From an uncultured Prochlorococcus sp. (GTDB taxonomy: Bacteria > Cyanobacteriota > Cyanobacteriia > PCC-6307 > Cyanobiaceae): DNA of 51,904 bases. Each line of letters begins with the position of its first letter. The stretch's first letter is position 1. Positions 28,427 through 38,598 of this stretch are shown here, one piece after another. The translations under genes and the position numbers were made by a program. The DNA is taken from NCBI GenBank assembly GCA_902520485.1, contig CABYNZ010000006.1, forward strand, positions 1-51,904, read 5' to 3'. The notes under the pieces were generated by a model, which had not been told where the DNA came from, did no database searches, and worked only from the letters and a program-made list of their open reading frames with translations.

Positions 28427-29410
28427 TTGAGTGTATGCATAAGTGTGGCTTGGATTTTAATTGTTTTTTTAATATTATTAGGTGGATTAATTGCACCATT
28501 TGGGGATATTCTTGGAACAAAAATTGGTAAAGCAAGATTTAGTATCTTAAAATTAAGACCAAAAAAAACAGCAACTATTATAACGATAATTACTGGTGGG
28601 TTTATTAGTTCAATATCAATAGGGTTATTGATTTTAGTTAGTGAAGAATTCAGACAAAGGCTTTTTATTGACATTCCCTTTTTGCAAAAAACTTTAGATG
28701 AAAGCAAAAAGGCCTTAATCCCTCTAAAGGAAGAAAGAAAGGAACTTGAAGGTAAAATTATTCAAAAAGAAAAGGAGTTAAATCAATTAAAAAATAATAT
28801 TAAAATATTTAGGAGAGGAAATATTGTTATTAAAAGAGGTCAGACACTATTTATTGCTGAGATTAAACCTAGCTCAGATATAAAAATAGACTTACCAAAG
28901 ATCTATAATGAAGCTGATAAATTTGTTAGGAATATAGTTATCCCAGTTAATAAAGAAGCAAAGAATATTCTTTTGTGGAGACCTAGTGATATTTCAAAAA
29001 TTGAGAAAATAGCTGCTAGAGGTGGTAACTGGATTTTATTAATTAAATCAGCAACAAATGTTTTAAAAGGGGATAATTATGTTTTTGTATACCCTGATTT
29101 ATTAGAGAATAAATTTATAGTCAAAAAAGGGGATGTTATTTCAAGTTCAATTCTGGAAGAAAGTGATCTAAACCTTAAATCTATAAATATAAATATTAAA
29201 TCATTGCTTAGAAAAACAAGGGATGAAATTAAGTCAAAAGGATCACAAGTTAGTGAAATTAAAACAAGTGGAAATTTTGTAAAAAAAATTAGAGACTTCC
29301 TTCAAGAGAATCAAAATATCAAATTTAAGTTAGAAGTAGTATCTTTAAGGGATAGTAAAACTGTAGAACCCATAGTCGTTGAAATTAATATTTTAAAGAT
29401 TTCATCTTAA
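28427..29410 (+). CDS. DUF3084 domain membrane protein
   Basis: A protein of up to 327 residues with two N-terminal membrane segments (LIVFLILLGGLIAPFGDILG and IITIITGGFISSISIGLLIL), a coiled-coil stretch (EERKELEGKIIQKEKELNQLK) and a soluble C-terminal half. This is the layout of DUF3084, found beside ntcA in many cyanobacteria, with no known function. The start is unclear: TTG at 28427 or GTG at 28445 (MAWILIVFL) are both possible, and there is no ATG. The stop is followed immediately by the ATG of the YqgF-like gene. Confidence 0.8.
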   Translation: MSVCISVAWILIVFLILLGGLIAPFGDILGTKIGKARFSILKLRPKKTATIITIITGGFISSISIGLLILVSEEFRQRLFIDIPFLQKTLDESKKALIPLKEERKELEGKIIQKEKELNQLKNNIKIFRRGNIVIKRGQTLFIAEIKPSSDIKIDLPKIYNEADKFVRNIVIPVNKEAKNILLWRPSDISKIEKIAARGGNWILLIKSATNVLKGDNYVFVYPDLLENKFIVKKGDVISSSILEESDLNLKSININIKSLLRKTRDEIKSKGSQVSEIKTSGNFVKKIRDFLQENQNIKFKLEVVSLRDSKTVEPIVVEINILKISS

Positions 29411-29848
29411 ATGCCTAAAGTAATAACTATTGATCCCGGAAAAAATAAATGCGGCTTAGTTTTAGCTGAAATCATTGAAAAAAAAGTTTATATAGCAGTC
29501 ATTGTTAAAAGTGAACTACTTGAGAATTATCTCAGAAATTTAATAGCCACTGAGGACGTATCACAAATTATTATAGGTAATGGTACTTCAAGTACAGAAA
29601 TCAGAGAAAAACTATATTTTTTTAAAAAAGAAATAATAAATTTTGAGGAAAAAAATACTACCTACAGGGCTAAAGCAAGATATTTCGAACTTTTCCCGAT
29701 TAGTGGTTTGAAGTTTTTAATGCCTAGAGAGGTTTTTATTCTTAATAAAAACCTCGATGCGATATCAGCTTTAATAATTTTAGAAGATTATTGCAAAATG
29801 AAGTTTACTTTGAATCAAAACATAGATTTTAAAACTTGGCTGAAATAG
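29411..29848 (+). CDS. YqgF/RuvX-like RNase H-fold protein
   Basis: A 145-residue protein beginning VITIDPGKNKCGLVLAE, the DxGxxxxG strand of YqgF/RuvC-like nucleases, with a central IIIGNGTSS and a later acidic segment (NFEEKNTTYRAKARYFEL). Members process pre-16S rRNA ends or resolve Holliday junctions; the true role here is unproven. Its ATG directly abuts the DUF3084 stop. The last 20 bases overlap the 3' end of the convergent DUF3146 gene. Confidence 0.72.
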   Translation: MPKVITIDPGKNKCGLVLAEIIEKKVYIAVIVKSELLENYLRNLIATEDVSQIIIGNGTSSTEIREKLYFFKKEIINFEEKNTTYRAKARYFELFPISGLKFLMPREVFILNKNLDAISALIILEDYCKMKFTLNQNIDFKTWLK

Positions 29849-30086
29849 TGAATTTATATTCATTCCCTGCTTCTAATTCATAATCTTTTTTCAATAAAAA
29901 TCTCAATAAAGCATCTTCAATTAATGCTCTTCCCAAAGGTGGATTTACCGTTAATAGACCTTTATGAAAGGACCATATAAAAGTCCACTTAAATTGACTA
30001 GCTTCAACAACCCCCTGAATTTGCTTTTTGGAGAAGCTATATTCCTTAATACTCACATTGGCAATCGTTTCAGGTTTTGAACGCAT
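29829..30086 (-). CDS. DUF3146-like small protein
   Basis: An 85-residue soluble protein (SFSKKQIQGVVEASQFKWTF, PLGRALIEDALLRFLLKKDY, GNEYKFTISAKF) matching the length and pattern of DUF3146, a cyanobacteria-restricted family of unknown function. It is four bases downstream of pth on the same strand, so co-transcription is likely. Its 3' end overlaps the YqgF-like gene by 20 bases in convergent orientation. Confidence 0.72.
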   Translation of the reverse strand: MRSKPETIANVSIKEYSFSKKQIQGVVEASQFKWTFIWSFHKGLLTVNPPLGRALIEDALLRFLLKKDYELEAGNEYKFTISAKF

Positions 30087-30089
30087 TTC

Positions 30090-30692
30090 TTAGGTTTGGT
30101 CTTTGTCAAAAGAATTTAATTCATTAATTATATATTCTTCTTTTTTAGTATTTAGTTGTTCGAGGGATTCTATAACTCTCTTATACACTTTATCCAATAT
30201 TGATTTTTCTTCTATAGAAATATTTCCTAATACATGTGAAATGGTATTGAAATTATTTTTTCCTTTAATTAGAGGAGGCGATCCAATGCCAATTCTTATT
30301 CTCTTAAAGTTTTTTGTCTGTAATTGTTCAATGATGCTTTTAAGCCCGTTATGTCCTCCTGAGCTTCCTTTTCTTCTAAATCTTATTTTCCCGAGGGGTA
30401 AATCTTTATCGTCGACTAATATGAAAATCTGATCTAAATTTATTTTGTACCAATCAACTATTGCTCGGACAGCATCACCACTGTTATTCATAAACGTATT
30501 TGGTAAAAATAACCTGAAAGTAGAATCATTGATTTGAAATTCTGAGCAGAAACTTTTAAGCTTATCTTTTAACAAAAAATTTGAGTTATATTTTTTCGAG
30601 AGATTTTCAAGCACTAAAAATCCAATATTATGTCTACTCTTTGAATACTTTTTACCGGGATTTCCTAATCCAATTAAATATATTTCTTTCAT
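30090..30692 (-). CDS. pth: peptidyl-tRNA hydrolase
   Basis: A 200-residue enzyme that frees tRNA from aborted peptidyl-tRNA. Conserved parts are GLGNPGKKYSKSRHNIGF (catalytic His), NTFMNNSGDAV, DDKDLPLGKIRFRRKGSSGG and GHNGLKSIIEQL. Length is normal. The ATG is clear and the gene is followed four bases later by the DUF3146 gene. Confidence 0.96.
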   Translation of the reverse strand: MKEIYLIGLGNPGKKYSKSRHNIGFLVLENLSKKYNSNFLLKDKLKSFCSEFQINDSTFRLFLPNTFMNNSGDAVRAIVDWYKINLDQIFILVDDKDLPLGKIRFRRKGSSGGHNGLKSIIEQLQTKNFKRIRIGIGSPPLIKGKNNFNTISHVLGNISIEEKSILDKVYKRVIESLEQLNTKKEEYIINELNSFDKDQT

Positions 30693-30824
30693 GATGTATT
30701 TCTCAATCTCTTTAATTGAGAATTATAAATATACAACCAAACTATACCCAAAAAAATAAAAATCCCTAAAGGTTTTACTGAGGATTTTTAAATTAAAAGT
30801 AACTTTAAGAGTTTTTCTAGAAAT

Positions 30825-31025
30825 TTAGTTTCCGTTCCAATCTACTGAGAAGCCTTGTAGTAGTAGTGATTGGTTATAAATTTGTAGAAGAATTACCAAA
30901 AATACTAAAAGTAGTAATCCTATTACTGTCATCACGGGAACTGCTCCCCAGCCAGGCACTACTTTGCCTTGACCTGAATTGCCAATCGCTTTTAAAAGAC
31001 TTCCTAATGCTGTTTTTTGGCCCAT
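30825..31025 (-). CDS. psbH: photosystem II protein PsbH
   Basis: A 66-residue single-span PSII subunit: [12 protein letters not shown], then [20 protein letters not shown], then [18 protein letters not shown]. The N-terminal phosphorylated extension of plant PsbH is absent, as in cyanobacteria. It is divergent from psbN with an 80-base spacer, the usual arrangement in marine cyanobacteria. Confidence 0.97.
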
Positions 31026-31059
31026 GTTGAATTCACTAAATCGGTAATTATTTCGCTAT

Positions 31060-31077
31060 TGTATAAGAACTTATACA
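31060..31077. ncRNA. perfect hairpin between psbH and psbN (possible psbNH-type leader RNA)
   Basis: TGTATAAGAACTTATACA is an inverted repeat with 7-base arms and a GAAC loop, centred in the 80-base spacer between divergent psbH and psbN. A conserved RNA element named psbNH has been described in exactly this position in marine cyanobacteria; whether this hairpin is that element I infer from position only. A shorter TTGT/ACAA repeat follows at about 31082-31091. Confidence 0.42.
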
Positions 31078-31105
31078 TAAATTGTTTACAAACTTAGCAA
31101 AATTG

Positions 31106-31258
31106 ATGCAAACTTTATCATCCGCTCCAGATCCTGCAGTTTCTATAGCTGTAACAATTCTGGCATTACTTTTAGCTTTGACCGGTTTTGGCCTTTGGAC
31201 GGCCTTTGGACCTAAAGCTGCAAAGCTTACAGATCCATGGGATGATCATGATGATTAA
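31106..31258 (+). CDS. psbN: photosystem II assembly protein PsbN
   Basis: A 50-residue protein not covered by normal length cut-offs: MQTLSSAPDPAVSIAVTILA, then LLLALTGFGLWTAFG and a C-terminal tail LTDPWDDHDD. One membrane segment with a polar tail and the FGLYxAFGPP-like motif (here FGLWTAFGPKA) identify PsbN, needed for assembly or repair of PSII rather than a stable subunit. psbI follows on the same strand 106 bases later. Confidence 0.95.
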   Translation: MQTLSSAPDPAVSIAVTILALLLALTGFGLWTAFGPKAAKLTDPWDDHDD

Positions 31259-31364
31259 TTTCTTTTAAAGTATTTCAAAATTTTCCAAAAATACAAAAAG
31301 TAAACCTTTTGCCATAATTTAAATATAAATTTATTAGGATATAAATGTCAGCACTAGTAATTCC

Positions 31365-31493
31365 ATGCTTGCCCTTAAAATTTCTGTATACACAATTGTT
31401 TTTTTCTTCGTTGGAATCTTTCTCTTCGGATTTTTAGCTAGTGACCCAACTAGAACACCTAATAGAAAAGATTTAGAAAGTCCTCAGGATTAA
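31365..31493 (+). CDS. psbI: photosystem II reaction-centre protein PsbI
   Basis: A 42-residue single-span PSII subunit: [19 protein letters not shown], then [20 protein letters not shown]. The MLxLKIxVYxxVxFFVxLFxFGFLSNDPxRxPxRKD pattern of the family is nearly complete. PsbI binds D1 early in PSII assembly. It is followed by 87 bases without a recognisable gene before leuD. Confidence 0.96.
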
Positions 31494-31580
31494 ATATTCC
31501 AGACTTATTGCAAATTTTGTAAGAATAAAAGTTTTAAAAAATTCCAATAACTTTAATATTTTTTATATCCATTAAACGAC

Positions 31581-32192
31581 CTAAATAAATCTTACATAGG
31601 GTAATTCTTTAAATTTTCTCTCTACCAAAGAAGAATTTTCAAGTAATGTTGCTGTAGCATCCCATTCTCCAGATAAAAACATTTTCTTTGTACTTTCTTT
31701 AATCTCAAGATTTATATTTATATCTTTTGATTTTGCTGTAGAATTTTTAAGATCAATTTCTAAGAATAAACTCTTATTAATGTTATGTTTTTGGATATTT
31801 TGTATTGATTTTTTAGAAAGAGTAAAACACGGAATTCCAATTGCAATACAATTGCTATAAAAAATTTCAGCAAAACTCTCACCTATTATTGCTCTTATAC
31901 CCCATCGAATTAGAGCTTGAGGTGCATGTTCTCTACTAGAGCCGCAACCAAAATTACTATTTACAATAAGAATAGAGGAATCTTGATTTTCTTTTAGATC
32001 AAAGGGGTGACTGCCGTTCAAGGTTTTTCTGTCATCTGCAAAAACAGATTTGCCCAATGAATCAAAATTAACACATTTTAAGAAACGCGCAGGAATAATT
32101 CGATCAGTATCTATGTCGTTACCAATCAATGAAATGCATTTCCCAGTTATTTGTGAAATTTTTCCAATTGGTGGGGTAAACTCGGATTCCAT
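31581..32192 (-). CDS. leuD: 3-isopropylmalate dehydratase small subunit
   Basis: A 203-residue swivel-domain subunit of isopropylmalate isomerase in leucine synthesis. Signatures: GNDIDTDRIIPARFLK and NFGCGSSREHAPQALIRWGI. It pairs with LeuC, encoded immediately upstream with a one-base overlap of stop and start. Confidence 0.95.
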   Translation of the reverse strand: MESEFTPPIGKISQITGKCISLIGNDIDTDRIIPARFLKCVNFDSLGKSVFADDRKTLNGSHPFDLKENQDSSILIVNSNFGCGSSREHAPQALIRWGIRAIIGESFAEIFYSNCIAIGIPCFTLSKKSIQNIQKHNINKSLFLEIDLKNSTAKSKDININLEIKESTKKMFLSGEWDATATLLENSSLVERKFKELPYVRFI

Positions 32193-33598
32193 TAGCTGAT
32201 AAATTCTCGAACATCACTGACTTTGCCATTAATTGCAGCAGCTGCAACCATTGCTGGACTCATGAGTAGTGTTCTCCCGGTTGGAGATCCCTGTCTGCCC
32301 TTGAAATTTCTATTACTAGAACTAGCACTAACTTGATTACCTACTAGCTTATCTGAATTCATTGCTAAACACATTGAGCAGCCTGGTTCTCTCCATTGAA
32401 ATCCAGAATCCTTAAATATCTGATCAAGACCTTCTTGTTTTGCTTTATTGGCTACTTTTTCTGAGCCAGGCACTACAAATGCTTTTACATTCTTAGATAC
32501 TTTTTTGTCTTTTAATACTTTAGCTGCAATTCTCAAATCACTTATTCGCCCATTTGTGCAACTGCCTATGAAACAAACTTCTACAGGAATATCTTTTATT
32601 GATTGTCCTGGCTTGAAACTCATATATTCGTAAGCCTCTTCAGCAACTAATTTGTCATTTGGGGATAATTCATCTAAAAGAGGGATTTGTTGATTAATGC
32701 CTATACTTTGGCCTGGAGTAATTCCCCAGGTGACGGTTGGTTCTATTTTTGAAGCATCTATTTTAATTACATCATCATAAATTGAATCTTCATTGCTTTT
32801 TAATGATTTCCACCATGTGACCGCTTTTTCCCAATGCTCGTTATTTGGAGCGTACAATTTATTTTTAATGTAACTAAAGGTCTCCTCATCAGGGTTTATG
32901 TAGCCGCATCTTGCTCCTCCTTCAATAGACATATTGCATATAGTCATTCTTTCTTCCATTGATAATGCATTGATCGCAGGGCCTGCGAACTCATATGCAA
33001 ACCCCACCCCAGCCTTTACACCGAGTTTATTAATAATATGAAGAACTAAATCCTTAGCATAAACCCCATTGGATAATTTATTCTCACACCAAATTTGCCT
33101 TACTTTTAATTTGTTCATGGCTAAGGTTTGGGTAGCAAGAACATCTCTTACTTGACTTGTACCTATCCCGAAAGCAATTGAACCAAAAGCTCCATGTGTT
33201 GAAGTATGTGAATCTCCGCAAGCTATTGTCATTCCTGGCTGAGTTAGGCCTAATTCCGGTGCTACTACATGAACTATTCCTTGATTACCACTACCAATAT
33301 TAAAAAATCTTATTTTATGTTCTAAGCAATTCTTCTCAAGTGTTTCAATCATCTGTTCAGCGAGATTATCTTTGAAAGGCCTGCTCTGATTGTCTGTTGG
33401 CACAATATGATCAACGGTAGCAACAGTTCTATCAGGGAATTTAACTTTTAATTTTTTGTCTTTCAAAGCGCCAAATGCTTGAGGACTTGTAACTTCATGG
33501 ATAAGATGTAGTCCAATAAAAATTTGATCAGATCCACCTGGAAGTCTTGAAACTTTGTGTAAATCCCAAACTTTATCAAATAAGGTATCTTGACTCAA
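32192..33598 (-). CDS. leuC: 3-isopropylmalate dehydratase large subunit
   Basis: A 468-residue aconitase-family protein binding a 4Fe-4S cluster. Cluster ligands lie in [10 protein letters not shown] and in [25 protein letters not shown] and [17 protein letters not shown] are also present. It isomerises 2- to 3-isopropylmalate. It follows cinA by 13 bases on the same strand and overlaps leuD by one base. Confidence 0.97.
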   Translation of the reverse strand: MSQDTLFDKVWDLHKVSRLPGGSDQIFIGLHLIHEVTSPQAFGALKDKKLKVKFPDRTVATVDHIVPTDNQSRPFKDNLAEQMIETLEKNCLEHKIRFFNIGSGNQGIVHVVAPELGLTQPGMTIACGDSHTSTHGAFGSIAFGIGTSQVRDVLATQTLAMNKLKVRQIWCENKLSNGVYAKDLVLHIINKLGVKAGVGFAYEFAGPAINALSMEERMTICNMSIEGGARCGYINPDEETFSYIKNKLYAPNNEHWEKAVTWWKSLKSNEDSIYDDVIKIDASKIEPTVTWGITPGQSIGINQQIPLLDELSPNDKLVAEEAYEYMSFKPGQSIKDIPVEVCFIGSCTNGRISDLRIAAKVLKDKKVSKNVKAFVVPGSEKVANKAKQEGLDQIFKDSGFQWREPGCSMCLAMNSDKLVGNQVSASSSNRNFKGRQGSPTGRTLLMSPAMVAAAAINGKVSDVREFIS

Positions 33599-33611
33599 TT
33601 TGTAAAAATAG

Positions 33612-34886
33612 TTACTTACTATTTGATAATAGGATTAATCTGAGGCTGTTCAAACACACATTTACACTTAGTGTTTGAATTTCTATTCTATTTCGTGTTA
33701 CGTTAAATAGTTTTTTTATATTAGTTATATGATTATTCGGTCCAGAAATTGATATATAGACAAGTCCAACCGGTTTATCTTGACTGCCTCCGTTAGGACC
33801 AGCTATTCCACTAATTGCTATTGCCCAATCTGCTCCTAATTTCTCTCTTACATTAATTGCCATGGACTCACAAACTTCTTCAGAAACTGCTCCATATTTT
33901 GTAAGCTTCTCTTCAGAAATATTTAATAATGAATTCTTTAGCTCATTACTGTAGGAAACTATACTACCTTTAAAAACTTTAGATGAGCCTGATATTGATG
34001 TTAGTGATGAAGATAGAAGGCCTCCGGTGCAGGATTCAGCAAAAACAATAGTTTGGTTCCTCTCGGTTAGTTCTTTTATTAAAACGCTAGGAAGCGTATC
34101 ATTATCCTCTCCAAAAATAAATTTCGAAAAATTTTTTTTTAATTTTTCTTTTACAGGTTTAATTATATTTTTTGCTTCTAGATGATTCTTTGCTCGCGCT
34201 GTGATTCTTAGTTTAACCTCTCCTAAGTTTGCATATGGAGCAACAGTGGGGTTTTTAAGATTTAATAGATCATTAATTTTTTCTGCAACATTAGATTCCC
34301 CAATACCTGCAAATTTAAGAGTATTTGAATAAAAGGAATAATTATCTGAGAATTTGGTTTTAATGAAATCACACGCCGTTTCTTCCCACATAGTTTTCAT
34401 TTCACTTGGTACTCCAGGGAAAGTAAGAATAGTAAATCCTTTTATTGGTTCCCATATCATTCCTGGGGCAGTGCCCCTAGGGTTATTAATTATTTGAGCA
34501 TTTTTTGGGAAGAGACATTGTTTCCTTAAGCTAGATGAATCGTTCTGGAGTTTTGAGTTTGACAGTTTTTGTTTAATCTCATCCCATAAGTGCGGTCTTT
34601 CAAAAAGAGTGACATTAAAAGATTTTGCTATTGCTTCAGTAGTTAAGTCATCTGGGGTTGGTCCCAAACCACCAGTTGTAATTAGAAGATTGCTTCTTTT
34701 CGATATTTCTTGAATGACTTTTATAATTCGATCATAATTATCACCTACAGTTGATTGCCTAAAGTGATTTAAGCCTAATTGAGATAACTGTTCAGAAATC
34801 CATTGAGCATTGGTATTTATAATATTTCCTAAGAGTAGCTCTGTTCCAATAGAAAGAATTTCAACTCCCTTGGAATTAGGACTCAT
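33612..34886 (-). CDS. cinA: CinA-family protein (competence/damage-inducible, nicotinamide-nucleotide metabolism)
   Basis: A 424-residue two-domain protein. The N-terminal molybdopterin-binding-like domain has [16 protein letters not shown] and [18 protein letters not shown]; the C-terminal amidohydrolase domain has [19 protein letters not shown] and [12 protein letters not shown]. Family members hydrolyse ADP-ribose and/or deamidate NMN; a competence role is not implied here. It overlaps glyA by four bases, so translation is coupled. Confidence 0.93.
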   Translation of the reverse strand: MSPNSKGVEILSIGTELLLGNIINTNAQWISEQLSQLGLNHFRQSTVGDNYDRIIKVIQEISKRSNLLITTGGLGPTPDDLTTEAIAKSFNVTLFERPHLWDEIKQKLSNSKLQNDSSSLRKQCLFPKNAQIINNPRGTAPGMIWEPIKGFTILTFPGVPSEMKTMWEETACDFIKTKFSDNYSFYSNTLKFAGIGESNVAEKINDLLNLKNPTVAPYANLGEVKLRITARAKNHLEAKNIIKPVKEKLKKNFSKFIFGEDNDTLPSVLIKELTERNQTIVFAESCTGGLLSSSLTSISGSSKVFKGSIVSYSNELKNSLLNISEEKLTKYGAVSEEVCESMAINVREKLGADWAIAISGIAGPNGGSQDKPVGLVYISISGPNNHITNIKKLFNVTRNRIEIQTLSVNVCLNSLRLILLSNSK

Positions 34887-36154
34887 TTAATTGATGCTTC
34901 GAGTTTGCCTTCATAAAGAGGAAAACGATTACATAAGCTTAATACTCTTTTTTTACATTGACTTTCAATTTGTGAATCGTCTGGGTTTAGTAATCTATCA
35001 GCAATAATTTCGCCAACTTCAGCAAAAGCATTCTCATTAAAGCCTCTAGTAGTCAAAGCGGCAGTTCCCAACCTTAGTCCGCTGGTTACAAAAGGTGATT
35101 CAGGGTCAAATGGAACGGTATTTTTATTTGCAGTGATATTCACTTCACTTACAAGCAAGTCAGCAATTTTACCAGTCATATTGATACTTCTTAAATCGAG
35201 TAAAACAATATGGTTATCAGTTCCTCCACTCACGATATTGATACCTCTATTTATTAAAGTTGAAGCTAGAACTTTTGCATTTTTTATTACTTGTTGGGAA
35301 TAATTAACGAAATCTGGCTGCAAGGCTTCTCCAAATGCAACTGCTTTAGCGGCAATTATATGTTCGAGGGGCCCACCCTGAGTTCCAGGGAAAACAGATT
35401 TATCAAATTTCTTTCCAAATTCTGCATCTTTACATAAGATAAGTCCCCCTCTAGGCCCTCTTAATGTTTTATGAGTAGTTGTAGTTACTACATCACAATA
35501 AGGGATTGGATTTGGGTGAAGTTTACTTGCTACAAGACCGGCAATATGTGCAATATCAGCCATTAAGAAAGCACCAACTTCATCTGCAATATTTCTAAAT
35601 GATTCAAAATCGATTGTTCTTGGATAAGCAGAATATCCGCATATGATCAATTTTGGTTTTGTTTCAAGTGCTATGTCTCTTATTTCATCAAAATTCAATT
35701 CACTAGTTTCTTTATTTACACCATAGTGAACTGCATTGAACCATTTACCACTCATATTAACTGGCGACCCATGAGTTAGATGTCCACCATGAGATAGATC
35801 CATTCCCATGATTGTGTCGCCAGGTTTAAGTAGACTTAGGAAAACAGCAGCATTTGCCTGCGCTCCACTATGGGGTTGAACATTAGCCCAATTTGCATTA
35901 AATAATTTTTTTGCTCTCTGAATAGCTAATTCTTCAATTTCATCAACAAATTCACATCCCCCGTAGTATCTTTTTTGAGGTAATCCCTCGGCGTATTTAT
36001 TTGTAAGAACGGAACCTTGAGCCTGCATAACGGCAATTGATGCGAAATTTTCGCTTGCGATTAACTCAAGATGAGTTTCCTGCCTATTTTTTTCAGAGTT
36101 GATAAAATTTGATATTACTGGATCACTTTCTTTAAGATTTTGAAGGATATTCAT
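34883..36154 (-). CDS. glyA: serine hydroxymethyltransferase
   Basis: A 423-residue PLP enzyme moving a one-carbon unit from serine to tetrahydrofolate. The PLP lysine lies in [36 protein letters not shown] and [12 protein letters not shown] are further landmarks. It is the first gene of a glyA-cinA-leuC-leuD run. Confidence 0.98.
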   Translation of the reverse strand: MNILQNLKESDPVISNFINSEKNRQETHLELIASENFASIAVMQAQGSVLTNKYAEGLPQKRYYGGCEFVDEIEELAIQRAKKLFNANWANVQPHSGAQANAAVFLSLLKPGDTIMGMDLSHGGHLTHGSPVNMSGKWFNAVHYGVNKETSELNFDEIRDIALETKPKLIICGYSAYPRTIDFESFRNIADEVGAFLMADIAHIAGLVASKLHPNPIPYCDVVTTTTHKTLRGPRGGLILCKDAEFGKKFDKSVFPGTQGGPLEHIIAAKAVAFGEALQPDFVNYSQQVIKNAKVLASTLINRGINIVSGGTDNHIVLLDLRSINMTGKIADLLVSEVNITANKNTVPFDPESPFVTSGLRLGTAALTTRGFNENAFAEVGEIIADRLLNPDDSQIESQCKKRVLSLCNRFPLYEGKLEASIK

Positions 36155-36231
36155 TAAATTTAATAAGTAATACCCATAATATAGACGATATTTTTTAGAA
36201 AAATATAAAAAGAATATTTCAGAATAGTAAA

Positions 36232-36305
36232 CGCGCCTGGAGAGATTCGAACTCCCGACACCCTGATCCGTAGTCAGGTGCTCTAATCCACTGAGCTACA
36301 GGCGC
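36232..36305 (-). tRNA. tRNA-Arg (anticodon ACG)
   Basis: A 74-base tRNA on the minus strand: acceptor stem GCGCCTG/CAGGCGC with discriminator G, D-arm GCTCAGTGGATTAGAGC, anticodon stem-loop CTGACTACGGATCAG (ACG) and T-arm GGGAGTTCGAATCTCTC. CCA is not encoded. ACG is read as inosine-containing ICG for CGN arginine codons. Confidence 0.96.
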
Positions 36306-36391
36306 ATAATTATGTAATATCTCTGTTTCAGGGTCTCTTAGTCAACTAGATTTCGGGTAAAATATCTATTATTAACAATCTAATTATTGAT

Positions 36392-36643
36392 ATGCCTATA
36401 AAGTGGTACGGAAATGGTGATTTAGAAGATCCTATCTATAAACATTTTTCTCGAATAGTAAATTTTGTTATTCACTGCATGATATTTACTGCGATTGTAA
36501 GTGGCACGTGGCTTTTAAAAGAGATTAAATATGAAATCGGCTTTTTTAATAATTTTGCAATTGTCTGGTCAGTTCTTTTGGCCTCCCATTTACTTTTCGT
36601 AATTATAAAAAAACCTAAAGATACTTCAAAACAATCAACTTAA
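36392..36643 (+). CDS. small membrane protein of unknown function (83 aa)
   Basis: An 83-residue protein with a polar N-terminus (KWYGNGDLEDPIYKHFSR), two hydrophobic segments (VNFVIHCMIFTAIVSGTWLL and FAIVWSVLLASHLLFVII) and a Lys-rich tail. A two-helix hairpin in the membrane is likely. I do not recognise a named family. It is followed 14 bases later by the DUF3181 gene. Confidence 0.68.
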   Translation: MPIKWYGNGDLEDPIYKHFSRIVNFVIHCMIFTAIVSGTWLLKEIKYEIGFFNNFAIVWSVLLASHLLFVIIKKPKDTSKQST

Positions 36644-36657
36644 ATCAATTTATATTT

Positions 36658-36948
36658 ATGGCCTCTCAGATACTTATAAGTGATCTAGAAAATGTTATTT
36701 CCGAAAAGTTTTTTATTAAAATAGAAAAGTGGAATTTGTATCTTGGAGACGCTGGTCTAGCTAGGCATCTCGCTATTGAATGTATTAGCAATAAAGATAA
36801 AGGCCCATTGGAGGCTGCAAAATTAAGTTTGAAAGCAGTAAATGTAAAGGTAGGGGATGGTGTTAATAGTATTCCACTAATTAATTTAATCACTAACTCA
36901 CAAATTCTAGAATTAGAAGAGATTTTGGAAAGTTTTTTTGAAAACTAA
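36658..36948 (+). CDS. DUF3181-like protein
   Basis: A 96-residue soluble protein, with the segment VISEKFFIKIEKWNLYLGDAG resembling the cyanobacterial DUF3181 family (a V-IDVAKWHLYLAEA-type motif). No function is known. Its stop codon overlaps the murJ stop by four bases in convergent orientation. Confidence 0.68.
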   Translation: MASQILISDLENVISEKFFIKIEKWNLYLGDAGLARHLAIECISNKDKGPLEAAKLSLKAVNVKVGDGVNSIPLINLITNSQILELEEILESFFEN

Positions 36949-38528
36949 ATCTTTTTTTTATAAATTTTATATTTATTTACTTTCAAGTACTTTGTAAGTA
37001 AAAAATAAATTACAAAATAAGATAGAGATCCAAATATTAATAATAAAAAATCTCCCAGATTTGAATTAGAGTTATTTGTAGTTTTGAGAATAGCAAAACA
37101 AAGTGTGCTATCGATAAACGCTGCTAGTAACATAAGGCTGATTTTCCTCAATAAATCCAAGTTAGGCAAATGGATATCTTCATTTCGCAGATTAAAAGAA
37201 AGCAAAATACAAACTATAAAGTTGACTATTACTGAAGATAAAATTATTCCTACAACTCCGAAATTATATGGAGAAAGATTCCCAAAATTCTTAATTGGGG
37301 CTCCAATTAAAAACCAATCAAAAAAAATGTTAAATATTATCCCTGCAAATGAAGATTTAAAAGGGAAGTTTGTTTTCTCTATTGAATAGTAAGTTCTTAC
37401 CAATAAATCTCTATAAAGATAAAAAGGTATGCCAACTGCATAAGTAATTAATATATTCTTCACTTTTAAAGCCGCTAAATAATCAAAAGCCCCTCTTTGA
37501 AAAACTAATTGTACGATTTGATTATTGAATGTTATGAAAAATCCAGTTAAAAAAATAGCTGTCAAGAAACAGTACTCTATTCCAGATATCAAGTTTTTTT
37601 GGAGACCTCTATCGTCTTTATCACTTCTCAATTTGGAGAATTTTGGAAGTAATGGCAAAATCAATGAGTTAGATAATATACCTAAGGGGGCTTGTATAAG
37701 AAAGTTTCCGTAAGCTAGTCCAGATGCTGCTCCTTGAAAACTTGAAGCAAAAAACATATCGATGAAAACATTAATTTGGCTTAGACCGGATGATATAGAT
37801 GCTGGAATAATTAGTTTGAAAATCCTCCTTTCTTCATCTTTAAATAAATTAAAGTTTGACTCTAATCTAAAGAGACCAATTCTATTTATTTCCGAAATTT
37901 GAACAACAAACTGAATTAAAGTTCCTGTCAAAGTTGCAAAAGCTAGTAATCCCGTATAAGTAAAGAAATGAGAAGATGTATTTTCTTGGTTGAAAATCCA
38001 ACTAAATAAAATAAAAAAAATAGTAGTTACGCTTGTTATTGCTGGACTTATACTTGATAAAAAGAATTTTCTTTTGGAATTTAAGGCGCCAAAGCTTAAA
38101 CCTATGAAACCGGATAAAGGGATACAAGGCGTAAGTATTTGTAATTGGTAAGTAGCAATAGATTGAGCTTCCGAACTTAAATTGGGGGCTAATAATTCAA
38201 TTAATAGACTGGAATTAGAGTAAATTAATATGGCTAAAATGAATAATAATATTGAAAGTTTTATGCTTACTTGAGTTAAAACTATTCCTCCTTTTTTTTT
38301 GTTAAGCGGAGTTAAAACTGCAACTACTGCGTTATGTAAGGGACCATTAATTCCTCCAATGATTATCAGCAAAAAACCAGGAATTATATAGGCATAATTA
38401 AATGCGTCGTATGTTACTCCAACCCCAAAAGCAGCAGCTATGAATATTTGTCTTATACATCCAGCTAATTTACTTAGACTAGTACCAAATGAAATTGAAA
38501 AAACATTATTTTTTAAAAATGAATTCAT
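36945..38528 (-). CDS. murJ: lipid II flippase MurJ (MviN)
   Basis: A 527-residue polytopic membrane protein of the MATE/MOP superfamily with about 13-14 hydrophobic helices. The N-terminal FGTSLSKLAGCIRQIFIAAAFG (TxxSRxxGxxRDxxxAxxFG pattern of MurJ) and the mid-protein ISSGLSQINVFIDMFFASSF segment are recognisable. It flips lipid-linked peptidoglycan precursor across the inner membrane. Confidence 0.93.
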   Translation of the reverse strand: MNSFLKNNVFSISFGTSLSKLAGCIRQIFIAAAFGVGVTYDAFNYAYIIPGFLLIIIGGINGPLHNAVVAVLTPLNKKKGGIVLTQVSIKLSILLFILAILIYSNSSLLIELLAPNLSSEAQSIATYQLQILTPCIPLSGFIGLSFGALNSKRKFFLSSISPAITSVTTIFFILFSWIFNQENTSSHFFTYTGLLAFATLTGTLIQFVVQISEINRIGLFRLESNFNLFKDEERRIFKLIIPASISSGLSQINVFIDMFFASSFQGAASGLAYGNFLIQAPLGILSNSLILPLLPKFSKLRSDKDDRGLQKNLISGIEYCFLTAIFLTGFFITFNNQIVQLVFQRGAFDYLAALKVKNILITYAVGIPFYLYRDLLVRTYYSIEKTNFPFKSSFAGIIFNIFFDWFLIGAPIKNFGNLSPYNFGVVGIILSSVIVNFIVCILLSFNLRNEDIHLPNLDLLRKISLMLLAAFIDSTLCFAILKTTNNSNSNLGDFLLLIFGSLSYFVIYFLLTKYLKVNKYKIYKKKI

Positions 38529-38598
38529 TTGGATTTGTCTAAATTTTTAAAGAAGTTTAAGTTTCAATTATATTTGATTTTTAACAAACGACATTTTT

